From contig CM077116.1 of NCBI GenBank assembly GCA_039619475.1, positions 99,121,164 through 99,185,163 of the forward strand: a DNA stretch of 64,000 nucleotides. Direction: 5' to 3'. The translations under genes were made by a program, and so were the position numbers. Shown here in pieces: positions 1-11,505 of this stretch; the first letter of the stretch is position 1, and every line of letters starts with the position of its first letter. The notes beneath the pieces are model-generated. The model did not search any database. It was given only the letters and a program-made list of their open reading frames with translations, and was not told the DNA's origin. The DNA is from Icerya purchasi (lineage: Eukaryota > Arthropoda > Insecta > Hemiptera > Monophlebidae).

Positions 1-50
1 ATCAATAATCGCATATTGAAGAGCAGCGTTCTCCGACACGTGTTTCTTAT
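1..50 (-). CDS. Possible third Ro60 exon cut by the window edge
   Basis: On the minus strand the frame reads DKKHVSENAALQYAII and stays open to base 1. An acceptor-like AG at 52-51 would join in phase (phase 1) to the donor at 970/969 of the Ro60 exon. The tract before the AG is not pyrimidine rich, and the similarity to the following part of the TROVE domain is weak, so this is only a candidate. Confidence 0.25.
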   Translation of the reverse strand, partial: MRNTCRRTLLFNMRLL

Positions 51-969
51 CTTGACTTTAAGTTTTTTCGCCGACGTTCTGGCGAAAGATGCATTGTCCA
101 TCTTTGCAATTTTCAGATTAAATAATTGTTTCCGTTTCTTTGACCTATCTTTTCTACAAACACTCCGGCTCCTTGATAAGTTCTACTAACTTTATGAGGC
201 CATATTTTGCGGGGGGAAAAAAAGTAAAACTACACAATGCACGCGTTTAACCTCAAAGAAACCTCGCGGATCAACAAGCAACATAAAACTGAAATATTTG
301 AAAAGAGTAACCCTTAGAATGCAAGAGAATCGGGCGAGAAAGATAGGCAAACCACAGCTAAGCAGTTACCTCGATATACCTGAGACGTTCTCGGCTGACC
401 GAACCTAATGACAGGAATTTCCATGGCTCTATCTTCTAAAGTTTTATTCAGACTGACCTAAAATTTTAGGAAAATATTCTTGAAATGTTGTCCTATTAGA
501 TAAAAAAAAAAAAAAAAAAAAGAATGGATTTTTTGAAATTTTAAATTCCGTGTAACAATTCCTTAACTTAAACTCAGGGAGTGAAATTATATACTTTGAA
601 TACATGATCAAATATATTAAACCTATACCACTGCCATATGTGATCTTAAAGGTTCACAATACTTACATAAAGTGTGTTATTACAAAAATTACGACTCAGG
701 AAGCTAACGAATCATATTAAGTTCAAAATGAATAATTTCTTTGAAATACGTTCAAATCACATTAGGTGATGTTATTCACCGTACAAAAAAATATTCGATA
801 ATTTAGTTAAATAATAAATTCGAAACCTAAAATACTTGGCCTCTCAGAATGTAAGGATATATGTATTCGTAGGGTAAGTCAAATATAAAGCTGTATAATC
901 AAATTAAACATTTTCGGTAAATTTAGCGCATAAAAGTTCAAACTTTAATTATAATATGTAAAAGCGTAC
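51..969. other. Probable Ro60 intron, nothing recognised
   Basis: AT-rich sequence with a poly-A run near 503-520. No coding similarity or repeat ends were recognised on either strand. Confidence 0.4.
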
Positions 970-1300
970 CTTCGTCATCGAACTTTACGCGCGCATTAGT
1001 AATAATCCGCTTATGATTCCAACCGAGATAACCCGAATTGCTAAGAAAACTTTCGGCTAACTGATACTGATCATTTAAATTGTACCAGTTTACAACGGCC
1101 TTTTTCCTTCCTCGACCAAAACCCTTTATACCCAACTGCTTTAAATAATAATTGAATAAGAATAAATCTTTATCGCTCTTAAATACCGAACGACTTGCTT
1201 TATACGCTTCATGTTTTACCGTCGAACTTCCTTCTTTTACGCAGTAGGCCAAAGCGAATAAAATTGGTGCTGCGCTGACGGAACATCCGTCTTCGATATT
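970..1300 (-). CDS. Ro60: Ro60 coding exon 2
   Basis: Acceptor TTTATTACAG ends at 1301 and the exon opens with AATATCGAAGAC. The donor is GAAG|GTACGC at 970/969. The exon has 331 bases and ends in phase 1. The open frame runs through the whole exon without a stop and encodes the APILFALAYC, KKAVVNWYN and GWNHK motifs of the TROVE domain. Confidence 0.85.
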
Positions 1301-4300
1301 CTGTAATAAATAAACACACTAAATCACGTTACAGAAACCACATAAAGAGCTTAATACATGTCATATGTTACAATTTAATGCACCGCTGAAAATCGAATCA
1401 CTGCAATAAGAACACTTTTTACAATTCTATTTTTGTCAACTTCAACATTTAAAACAAATTCAAAAGATTTTATACAAAAAAAAAAATAAAAACAATAATT
1501 TTGTATAATGAATTACACTTAATCAATTTGTCTTTATTGGGCGTTAAAGACAAATTTGTCTTTGATGCAACTTGCATTGAAAACACGATTTGATAGTAAT
1601 AAAGTTTAAACGCGTGAAAAGAATTTTTCCGTTACACATTTAAAAATAAAAAAAATGACCACAAGTATATAAAACAACCGTTATTTAAAACGTTGAAATA
1701 GAAGAAGAACTATCTGTTTATGAAAGATATTAAATCACTTACCCTTCTTGAGAATTTGAAGAAAAAAAAATGAAAGGAGAAAGAAAATTTGTAAAAAAAA
1801 AGGTATTATTGATTTTCAGTAGAAATAAATTTTGCGCTAATTATAATATACTATTAATGTAATATTTAATATTTTTATTATAAATTTTATGCTAAAAGGT
1901 TTTTAAAAGTTAATGATAAATTAATTTTCAAGTTTTAATGCAGTATTCTTTTTTGTAGTCAACATATCTTTTTCAATCTAGCTTTTTTTTGAAAAAAGTC
2001 CTGCAGGCAACCGTACGTCTTTACTGTAAAATTTATGTTACATCTACAGATTTTACGGGCCAATATCTAGGAGAGGGTACAAAACAAACGATTATATTTC
2101 GGAACAAATAAAATAATTGTAACAAAATGACTTTATAAAAAAACTAGAAAATAGTTTTCGAAGAAAAAATTAGGATTATTTTTTACGATATTTAATTTTA
2201 TTTTCGCAAAAAAAAAAAAAAAAAAAAGTTTTAAAATAAAGTCAAGCTGGACTTTTATAAACAATGCAGGGAGAGTATTTCCACAATGCATTCATTATTC
2301 TATTTAAAATAGTCGCTTAAGATTTTTAGTTCCGATGAATTACACGATTTTTCACGCCACAATCAATTAATTCTTTAATTCTACAATCTTAATTTTAAGC
2401 ACCTACGTTTCATTATTACAACTGATTTTTTTAGAATAATAGCATGTCAAAATTTAAAATTGCACTTGATGTTTACGTTTCGTCCGCCGGAAGTAGCTTT
2501 ATTATTATTACTATTATTAGTACAAACTCGCAATGCGCGAAAAATAAATTCGTAGATGAATAAATTATGATAAATTCAAAATACAGTAGAAACTTAAAAT
2601 AAACAACTTTTTAAAAATACAAATACTAATGCAAAATAAGGCATTATAAAAGAGAATAAAAGGTAACAAAACAAAACGGAACAAGTTAAAATTAAAAACA
2701 AAATCAAAATCTGGAACAGATAAAGACTAACACATACATACATTCTTGAGTGGAAAATTATAAATGCAGCTGATGAGATCAGAACACAAAAGAAGAACTA
2801 CGGTGTTATCACTGATTAGAACATAACGATTTAATGTTTTATTTTATTCCAAAATTCTACAAAATCATCAAAGATCAAAAAATTGCTAATTTCAGTAGTA
2901 AGCTATTTTTTATTCTATCGTTTTCTTTTATTAAATAGACAGTAAAACGCATTGATGTTAATGACCTTTCAATATTCCAAATCTCATATACAAAGCCCGC
3001 AAGAAAAAATAAATAATATATTTTTTTCCTCACACACGAAAAAAAATAAAACTAGTTTCAATCTGCCTAAATAAATAAATTTTTTTTACATCCCATTATG
3101 GGCACCGCTGACGTGGAATTTCGGTTTTGTATTCACAGAAAGATAGACAAATTATTGTCATCGACATTACAATCCAAAATGTTTTCGTTAAGCAGCTTTA
3201 GATTTCCTAATATTTTTGATCGTGACGTTTTGTTCTATTATTGTTTTCTGTTTTTGACATATATATGTCTTTAGGCTGGGGGTCAACCTAAAATTGTGAA
3301 AACGCAACGGAAAACGCAACGTTCTCTTTCTAATTTCGTAAAACATTTTAACATTTCGCAGATAATTTCGTATAACTTTTTCTTGCTGTCTGAAGGTTTT
3401 GCGCGACAATTCTCGAAATTTAGAATTAAAAACCCAGCACTTGGAATGGTATGTGGCGATTTAATTTTTGCTAGGTAATTCGATACGTAATTTTCACGTA
3501 ATTGCCTGTTCACTCGATTTAACTTATATGTAAATTATATTCAACTTCGTGACTCGTAAAAAATAAAAAATAATAATAGAAAACCAAAATCAATGGCTGA
3601 TTCGACGCAGGAATCACATGAACGCAAGAGGGAGGAGGAATTTCAGAACAGCCATGAATTCCTTCAGTTCATGAAGGAAACACCTTTCAGTTCCAATACT
3701 ACCGAAAATGAGAAGTTTGAAGCGTTTCTTTCCATTCATCGATTTAAATAAATCGGCTTCGAAGAGTGGTGCCGAACGAAGCCGTGAGTGGCGACAACGG
3801 TAAATGAATAAAAAACAAAAAGTTTGCAATGTAGAACCAAAATCAATGGCCGATTCGTCGCAGGAATCACATAAACACAAGATCGGTCGCCTTCAAATTG
3901 GTAAACCGTATATGATCAGAGCGAATATTGGCGTGCTAGTTGGTCTCGTCAACGGCGCAATCGGCACTTTACGCTACATCGAACGCAACATCAAAACAAG
4001 TGCCATAAAACGATTCTGGCTGTCTTTCGACCATTCGAAAATCGGCCGTTTACTGCGCTCAAAAGCTCAGGGGCACGTACTTGCAAATCCGAACATCGAT
4101 CATTCGTGGATATCGATAACTCAACGTACTTGCATCGTGCAAACAAACAGTAAAATCGTTACTTGTAAAAGTCCCCCTTGTTGAAGCCTGTGCAATTACT
4201 ATACACAAATCACAAGGCGCTACACTCGATCATTTACAAGTACAGTAAGTGTCCTGGACAGCAGCTCGTTTATGTAGCCCTTTCTCGCGTCTCTTTGCTG

Positions 4301-6653
4301 GACTATTCCTAACGAATCACGATGGTGTGTGATCACACATTTTATCACCATCGCGGAGAGCTGAATCGAGATCCTTAAAGGAACGAGTTTACTCGTCTCG
4401 AACGGCATCATTTACAAACGGTAGGCGATCAGTGCCGGAATTTTCTGAATCGTTCTACGCAGACGGATTCCACGTCGCTCTCGTTGTGTACATTCAACAC
4501 TCAATCGCTAAACGCACACTTGCTCGATTTAACTAGCGATTAATCCGCGATGTAAATTTCTTGCCTTGTCTGAAACGTGGATTGAAAACGATTGTTCTAT
4601 TGAAATACTAGGATTTCGCACTCAATTTAAAAGGAATGCGATTCGTTCTGGTGGTGTCGCCATTTGCAAAAATATAACTGTTTCCGAATAAATTGCAGTC
4701 TAACAATATCAAAAACGATTTGCGGAAGTTTGATCAAAATAATATGAGCGTGGATCACTTCGCGACATGTCATGACGGTGTTGGCGACTTTTGCTCGGTC
4801 AAGACAACAATCAATGCTAAAAGAACTATACTCGCATCAGTTTATATCTCATCGAATACATCGTTTGAGAAAATTCAACAATTCATCGTCTTAAATCTTA
4901 TAGCGTACAGTCCTAAATTAAAGGTACCTGAAAAACATAATTATCACGATATACTGATGCTCGTTAGTGGAGACTTTAATTTGGATTTAAGAGGACCGCA
5001 CAGACCGGAATTTATTGAATTTATGCACACCGAGTTAGGATTACAACTAAACAACGATCTCGCCATATCTACTTTACGAAGCAGAAAAATAATTGATTCT
5101 GTAATCGATCATCTCGAAACATGTGAATATATAGCATACTGCAGCAGCCATCGTCCATTATAATCTATAACTTGCAATTCTGTTAATTCGAATGTTGTAA
5201 ATGATGATAGATAATACAAAATAAAAATAAAATTTAAAAATTAACGGTACGTTTTGAGATTTATTCTTTTTTACTTACAAAAACAATTCTACACGGTAGC
5301 TATTTTTTTGAATATATTAAATCTCAAAGATATATATATATGTACTGATACTTCTGCGAGTAACGTGGAAATTTGAAGGTTTTTTATCCCCTCCCCCACC
5401 ACATATATCTGAACAGCAATAGTTTATAAACCAACTACTTGATTTTTCCCTAATTTATAGGATATTGTTTGTAAATACGCACACACACACGCGCAGATAT
5501 ATAACTCTCTGTTATTTAAAAAGGAATATAAATGAATTGGGTTTGGTTCCAATACACATATTTGTTATTTGATCTTTCTTTTTCATTTGTATTTAACAAG
5601 TTTATTTAGTAATATGTTCTTTGAAGTTTCTGTTATTATCTACGGTTTTAATTGTATGCAGTGATTGCATTCGTTCTTCGCATATATATATATATATATA
5701 GTCTAGCCATAAATACTGATACTGCTTTAAACGAACGTACCGCGAAAAGGAAGCATGATGCAAATTCAAAACAAATTTATTTCAAATGTACAAACAATGC
5801 TCGTTAAAATCATGTCTTAGTTATTCAAAATGACCACTTTTATTAGCGACACGCGACGAAAAACGCTCCGGCCATTTCGCAATACATGTACGGATCATCT
5901 CGAGAGGAATTCTTGCTGCTGCTTCAACAATGCTTCGTTTGAGCGACTCCAAATTTCGGTGTGGTCTTCGATAGGCCATTTCCTCTAACCTATCTCACAG
6001 TTCGTAGTCCAGCGGATTTAAATCCGGGCTGCCGGACGGCCAATCACTAGCTGCTATGAAGCCGGGCACATTCTCTGCGAGCCACTTCTGTGTCGTTTGA
6101 GCTTTGTGTACCAGTGCTGAATCTTGTTGAAATACCCAATCGACTCCGGCAAACAAAGTAGCGTTCAGAGGCTTAACCACTGGTTCCAGAACTGTGTTTT
6201 GGTACCCTCTGGCACCTGTCTTGACCCCTGTTTCGCAAAAATGGATGGGAGTTACCCCATACCACGATACACCCCACCACACCATCACAGAAGTGGGGTA
6301 GTGACCTCGTTGAACGCGTGGAAATTTGGTTTTAGCCTCAGCAGATGAACGGGCATAAATTCTATCATTTTGCTTGTTATATTTTTCCTCTACAGTAAAA
6401 ATTTTCTCATCTGTGAAAAGGATCTTTTTGTACCCATTTTTTCGGTTAAAAGATGACCTGTACTTCTCTTATAGGCTCGCATATGTAAATCATCGGTGAG
6501 GATGCGAATCCATCTTCGTAGCGTGTACTGAATAGACTACAGCGAAGTTATTTGCTCTTCTACTGTGTTATGACGATGCGCTGACAGTGTTATCACTTTG
6601 TTCTGCCCAAAATTCCCCTCATGCAGCGGCAGTATCAGTATTTATGGCTAGAC

Positions 6654-6720
<67 letters not shown>

Positions 6721-7861
6721 GGAGTCAAAATCAAAATATTGAAGGATCAGGTGTTTTATTTTTTTATTTTAATGTAATAAAATAATCAAATTTCTAGATT
6801 ATGAAATCATGTGTCGATTTTTCAATTAAACTTCAAAATTTTTAAAAAATTTCGAAAAAGAGCAATAATGATACAAAAATTTATAAGTACTTATAAATAT
6901 ACACATTTACGAGGATACAGGGTGAAAAATGTATACGATATTACAAATTTAAAATTTGATATTTTTGTTTTTAATTAGTGTTATGTAAATATAAACTGTA
7001 GTTATTTTTAATTTAACATATGTAATCCTCAGCGCATAAAACTCGACTACTTCGTATGACCTATTTAAGGTAAAGAGCTCTCATATTACAATTGATTACC
7101 TTCATATTTATACGCTTCCCTAAATTAGACCACTTTTAAAAACTGTTATACATTATGATTACTGTTATTTTAAAATAGGCGTTTTCTTTAAATGTCTGAT
7201 CTGTATATACGTGCTCAAATTATTGTTATAACATAATTTTCTTCTATATCGCTTTAATGATTAATTCAATTTCGAAATTATAAATTTTATTATTTATTAG
7301 GGTTCTATAAAAATCATTTTTTTCATATTTAAATTAGTACAACACGTTCTAAAAAAAAAAAAAAATGTAGCGAGAAGTGTATGCAGTTGTCCAGTCTAGA
7401 AGTTGGGAACTATGCCACAACAAATATTTCTTAAAGTCCTTACAAAGCTTTATATAACTTAATATTTTTGTATTATTCATTAAAATTTTAATCAATTTTG
7501 AAGGGATTTTTTTCATAAATGTTTGAGCGTTGGGATCTAACTGTTTTATAATTTCACTATGCCAATAGTCCTTTATCGTTACACCGCCAAATGTGAAAAA
7601 AAAATCAGCAATTTGAACGTGATAAAGTTTTCTCGTGGATTAGACCATTTAATTCAAAATAGTTCAACAAATCTGATTGGATAAATGATAAATTTTCAAA
7701 ACCTTCAAAATTATATCCACGAATAATTGGTTTGGTTTAGGTAACAGCTCCGATAAAAATTCGTGCTTAAATTTTATATCGTATTTGACCGCAGCATACT
7801 TCAGTTCATCGGATCCGTAATGTAAAAATCGTTTTAGTTTAACAATCGACTTGTCGTCCAT
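970..7861 (-). CDS. Ro60: Ro60 / TROVE-domain RNA-binding protein, 5' part of gene (join 7703-7861, 970-1300; continues off left edge)
   Basis: Ro60 is a ring of HEAT-like repeats that binds Y RNAs and the ends of misfolded small RNAs such as defective 5S rRNA, for RNA quality control. The conceptual protein starts MDDKSIVKLKRFLHYGSDEL, matching the RxFLxFGSE segment at the start of the vertebrate TROVE domain. The second exon carries APILFALAYC and, further on, KKAVVNWYN and GWNHKRII, which line up with PMLFALA, RKAIADWYN and GWSHKDLL of vertebrate Ro60. The two exons join almost without gap against the vertebrate protein, as remembered. The start lacks the roughly 30 residues that precede this point in vertebrates. 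The C-terminal vWA-like half lies outside the window. The single 6.4-kb intron is packed with transposon remains. Identification is by remembered family sequence, not by a search. Confidence 0.82.
1301..3581. other. Ro60 intron, left part
   Basis: AT-rich with homopolymer runs (poly-A near 2208-2227) and a short ATT/ACT repeat near 2500-2520. I recognise no gene, structural RNA or transposon end. Confidence 0.4.
3582..3882 (+). repeat. Two direct copies of a 48-base motif, 253 bases apart
   Basis: Copy 1 at 3582-3629 and copy 2 at 3835-3882 share AACCAAAATCAATGGC followed by GATTCG(A/T)CGCAGGAATCACAT. Both translate to MADS(T/S)QESH. Copy 1 leads into a 51-codon open frame (MADSTQESHERKREEEF...) ending near 3751. 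Copy 2 runs straight into the helicase-like frame of the Helentron remnant. This looks like a partial tandem duplication at the 5' end of the remnant coding region. Confidence 0.6.
3884..5163 (+). pseudogene. Decayed Helentron protein: Pif1-type helicase C-terminus followed by AP-like endonuclease
   Basis: Helentron-type (Helitron2) rolling-circle transposons encode a Rep-helicase with an AP-like endonuclease added at the C-terminus. Seen in order: RLQIGKPYMIRANIGVLVGLVNGAIGTL (3890-3975 region), the typical Pif1 stretch before the last helicase motifs; PLVEACAITIHKSQGATLDH (4173-4232), the IHKSQG motif; then, one frame away, QQLVYVALSRVSLL (4261-4302), the VALSR motif. Next come FNTQSLNAHLLDL (about 4492-4534), an LALSETWIE-like stretch and the GGVAICK motif near 4652, then an open frame 4693-5163 with GDFNLDLRG and finally SSHRPL, all endonuclease motifs. 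Several frameshifts and stops make it non-functional. The Rep domain was not found. Confidence 0.75.
5164..5700. other. Simple repeats before the mariner
   Basis: Contains a TA run near 5328-5341, a CA run (ACACACACACACGCGC) near 5480-5495 and a TA run ending at 5700. No coding similarity seen. Confidence 0.5.
5701..6653 (-). mobile_element. maT-type (DD37D) Tc1/mariner transposon, inactive
   Basis: Perfect 25-base terminal inverted repeats lie at 5701-5725 and 6629-6653, beginning GTCTAGCCATAAATACTGAT. TA dinucleotides flank both ends. The 953-base element sits inside a TA microsatellite: TA repeats end at 5700 and resume at 6654. It carries a broken transposase on the minus strand. The perfect inverted repeats suggest a fairly young insertion despite the damaged gene. 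Confidence 0.88.
5821..6545 (-). pseudogene. maT-type transposase fragment
   Basis: Reading leftwards: RRWIRILTDDLHMRAYKRS, a DEKIFTVEEKYNKQNDRIYA stretch in another frame, VMVWWGVSWYGVTPIHF, DWVFQQDSALVHKA and WPSGSPDLNPLDYEL, then a TGA where a Trp codon is expected, then EMAYRRPHRNLESLKRS and a terminal KSGHFE before the stop at 5821-5823. The Asp of QQDS and the Asp of NPLDY are separated by 37 residues, the DD37D spacing of the maT group. The N-terminal DNA-binding domain is missing. The frameshift and the in-frame stop (after 5995) make it inactive. Confidence 0.82.
6654..6717. repeat. TA microsatellite
   Basis: About 30 uninterrupted AT/TA units directly to the right of the mariner. 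It is the other half of the microsatellite into which the mariner inserted. Confidence 0.9.
6718..7702. other. Ro60 intron, right part
   Basis: AT-rich, with a poly-A run near 7352-7364. No element ends or coding similarity recognised. Confidence 0.4.
7703..7861 (-). CDS. Ro60: Ro60 first coding exon
   Basis: The ATG at 7861-7859 begins MDDKSIVKLKRFLHYGSDEL. The frame is open further upstream, but the pyrimidine tract and CCAG just before (TTTTTTATTTTTCCAG, near 7878-7893) look like an acceptor, so the upstream in-frame codons are probably intron and a non-coding leader exon lies further right. The proposed donor GAAG|GTTTTG at 7703/7702 is weak, but joining there to 1300 gives an almost gap-free alignment with the family. 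Confidence 0.72.
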
Positions 7862-8261
7862 ATTGTTATTCCTGTAACTGGAAAAATAAAAAAAAAGGTT
7901 AATTTGAACAATGAAATACACGTATATAACAATAGATTTATTAACTTTGAAAGAGGAGGTGGGGAATAGAATATCAAAAGATAAGGTTATGTAAGTGACT
8001 GCATACTGTGCATCAATAATAAGCACTCTCTTCTGTGTTCGCATCATCCTTGAAATATTGTTGTTCAAATATTAAATATTTCCGATTGAAAAATGACATT
8101 TTCATATGGGAACATATTTAAATTAAGACAAATTTAACCCATTTGCATTACAACGGTAGGGTAGATAGTAAGAAAAAACTGATAACGAATACATAAGTAA
8201 AGTTTTCGTTTGAACTAAATCAATAAACTTCTCACGATTAAAATATAGAAGCACTATTAAA
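7862..8261. other. Probable leader intron or upstream region of Ro60
   Basis: Begins with the acceptor-like pyrimidine tract next to the first coding exon. No TATA box or leader exon could be assigned with confidence. Confidence 0.35.
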
Positions 8262-8510
8262 TTGGTTAAGGTTCTTGGCCACCAAATCAGAATTCACGGA
8301 TTCGAGACTTGTCTCGTCGCTCCCAGGTTTACCCAGCCTCAAATGATTAAGTACCAAAGAAATCTGGGAAAGTAAAGCCGGCCGAGAGAAAGGAACTGGC
8401 CCCCCTACTCTCATTAGTGTCGTTGGGCTTAGTGCTACATTGTGAACCTTAACTTTACAATCCCCGACGCCCCGTCAAAGGTATGGGATTTACTTCACTT
8501 TACTTTATTA
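8262..8510 (+). repeat. SINE-like interspersed repeat
   Basis: A GC-richer island in AT-rich DNA. It starts with a GGATTCGAGAC segment resembling a Pol III B box, continues with GTTTACCCAGCCTCAAATGA and AAAGGAACTGGCCCCCCTAC, and ends in a TTTACTTCACTTTACTTTAT tail. I recognise this wording as an insect dispersed repeat of SINE type. The boundaries are approximate and no target duplication was identified. Confidence 0.45.
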
Positions 8511-10376
8511 GATTATAAAAATTAAATAACTAATATTCTGTTTCCAAATGTCAAAAATAACATCAAAAGAGCTGACATTTATGTATTCTGGCTTTAAATA
8601 AATATCGGTCAAAAAATGATTCAAAATTGATTCAACGTTCCAAATAAAGATTATAAGTTTAAAATAAACTGTATAAACTCCGGACGTCAGTCAAATATGC
8701 AATAACCTACAAAAGTGAAAGCTGATAAACTAACGAAAACGCGCCGAAAATATAAAGTCAAGTTATGGTTTCCGAATTCTCGAGACCCTTTGGGAATCAA
8801 TTAATTCTCGATTTTTCATCTGTACGAAGCGACTGAAGATTTTATTATTCGAATATTGTATTTTTATTGAAATTTGTAGTTCCTACAAAATAAATTTACT
8901 ATCAGGGTGTTCTCATTGAAAATTGATTAATCAAAAAAGTATTGCAATTCGAAGTATCATAAAAATAAAAATCCGAAGCATTCGCAAAATAAGACAAATG
9001 CTCAGACGCAACGTTAGTTATCGAATAAAATAGAAACCCCTCTGTGTGATTTCACTCCTTGACCAGAAAAAATAAAAAATAAATGTAGTATAAGTTTATA
9101 TTTTTATTTCCTTTTTGTCGTTTATAATTGGAATATAAAATTTTCAAATATAGAACCGTTGTAATCAGCGTTACCGTTATCATAATTATCAGGATCCACT
9201 CTTTTCAAGATATAGTACTTCGGATTAATGACTCTAGGCCTTTCTTTTTTTATTTTTAACCGGTAGATATATATCAGAGATTATAAGAAGATATTAAGTG
9301 GTAACTAATTTTTCGAGAACTTAAAGCTGGTTGTCGATAGAGCGGCCATTCATGTATATCGATTCCTGAAGTTCTCTTGAACTTTTTCAAAATCATTTCG
9401 TTATTCTTTTGTTGTAGATAAATAGAAAATCGCTTTAATCTTAGCAGAGCCATGGCTTATTATAAATAGTTTGACAACGTAAACCCTGGAAACGATTTTT
9501 TGATTTAGTTTTTACAGCAGGAATTTAACCTATTTCTAAGTTTCCTAAGTTTTTTCTATAGATCGGGTTCGTAACACACTTTCGAATCACATGCAAGCTG
9601 AAACATTTCAAATTGTTAAAATTGCAGTACTAGTGCAAAAATTTGTAACGTATTACTTTCGTGGATGTAGATCCCCCGACGATTCGCTTTTATTTGCGGT
9701 CGGTTTAATTTTTTTAATTTATGCGATGTTTTAAACTTCATTTTATTCGTTATGAATGATATATAAGAGTAAAACTCATTTTTTGTAATTAAACACTCTC
9801 AGAAATTAAAATATAAAACACTTACCTTTTTTTTTCGATTTTGTATCGAGCAAAATATATGTATCATAAATTTACGTATTAAAAAAAAAAAAATGTTATT
9901 CATGAAGCAGAAATTAATTATTTATCAATTTATTATTTATATATATTTAACATAAATGAGACATCATTTTTCAATCATTACTACGAGTAGTATATTTTGA
10001 AAAATAACTTTTTCTTGACTGAGCACAATCTAAAATTTTGTCAGTTGCAAAAAAATTGTTGCGCAAACCATAAAGCGCCTTTTTTTAAAATATAAACAGA
10101 AAATAATAACACACTTCATTACTTACTCAACCTAAAAAAAGTTTATGTTCACAAAAAATAATGATTGAATTTTACTAGCTGTAATTTTAAAATATTGTTC
10201 AAATGTAATGTGGCATATTTCGTTACTTTACGCGCAAGTAATCATGCTATACACGTATCCATGTTCCGACGTATTTACGTACAATGCAGAGATAATTATG
10301 AAATGTTTCCACTTAAAATTATCTTTATTTGTGTAAAATGCACCCCAAGGGTATCTACGACATCTAACGTATCACA
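8511..10376. other. Intergenic AT-rich DNA
   Basis: No gene, RNA or element recognised. Homopolymer runs only (for example poly-A near 9880-9892). Confidence 0.4.
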
Positions 10377-10552
10377 GATATTGGTTCCTCTATATCACAA
10401 TTATGAACGCTCCGTACAATGGAATTTTCATGATCATCGCTTTCATCCATAACGTCTTTACCATCAAATATTCTACATAACCACGTTTTTATGATTTCGC
10501 CATTATCGAAACAATTCGCACCTTGGGAACACGTGTTTTGCCAGATATGACA
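10377..10552 (-). other. Open frame with a degenerate LDL-receptor class A-like pattern
   Basis: After an acceptor-like AATAACAG (ending at 10553) the minus strand is open for 58 codons. It includes CHIWQNTCSQGANCFDNGE followed by KTWLCRIFDGKDVMDESDDHE. The Trp-x-Cys...Asp-Gly...Asp...Asp-x-Ser-Asp order recalls the calcium-binding end of LDLa modules, but at least two of the six cysteines are missing. It may be a decayed exon or chance; no neighbouring exon was found. Confidence 0.2.
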
Positions 10553-11505
10553 CTGTTATTCGCGCAGATTACAAGTGCAGACCAAAACAACGTTATCAGA
10601 AAATAATCCCCACAATAAATTTTAACGTACAAAAATAAGTAAATTTTCACATTACTCACATCAGTTTATTCTGCTTCTTTTTAGTAGGTTTGGTTTTTCC
10701 CTCTTTCTTTAAAATATGACGTAATTATTTAAATTGGACAACCGTATAAATATTTTCATTTATTGGCTATCACTCTAATTAAAAAAAAACAAACAAACAA
10801 ACTATTCTGGTCGATATCTGTTACTATATTCCGCTCATTTGCATTCTAGTTGTGTAGGCCCTCATTTTACAATTTGATTAAATTTGTGGAAAAATAAATT
10901 ATGGTTTTATATTTGGCATCGTATTTTTCTGTATTTTAGTTTAAATTTATTTTCACAGATCTCTTTGTTTTAGATCGTTTCTTCTTAAATTCGTTCGCTT
11001 ATTTTCCCGTTTTTGTTTTTTTTTTAACACAAAGTACAGACTTGGTAAAAAACAATTGAAATAGACAAATGAATTTAGAAATTACATGTAAAACAAAGGA
11101 ATCCGTAAAAATGAATTTAACACGAAATACACACATCACAATGCCGAATGTAAAACTGTTTTTTTTTTTTTTTTTTTTTTTGGCTCAGTAATTATATATA
11201 TTGTCTGTAAATCGGTTACCGGTGTTTATCTAAAGTAAAATTCTGAAATCTGATATTAAGGATGGTTATCTTCCTCTTTGATTTTACGCAATTTCATCTC
11301 ACACAACAAGTACCATATTTACAACGAGTATATGCACTGATGTATATAAAGGAGAGGGTTTGGGGGTTTGAATGCCCCCCTTAGCTTACACAAAAGCCCG
11401 AGTATCAGCCAAATATCAACGTAACGTATGACTATTTTATGTCTTTATTTACGTTATTTGCTAAGGAAAGAATATCCAAGCTTATCTGTCAAAATGTATA
11501 TCGTA
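10553..11505. other. Intergenic, poly-T tract
   Basis: Contains a poly-T run at about 11159-11181. From 11340 the base composition becomes richer and may already belong to the hAT remnant that follows, for example a possible 5' part before 11506. Confidence 0.4.

Noticed and set aside
3188..3880. Several overlapping short open frames on both strands near 3.2-3.9 kb
   Set aside because: Apart from the short MADSTQESH frame, none has similarity or splice context.
7862..8068. N-terminal extension of the Ro60 frame to 8068
   Set aside because: The extension crosses a polypyrimidine-AG acceptor and is AT-rich without similarity to the family.
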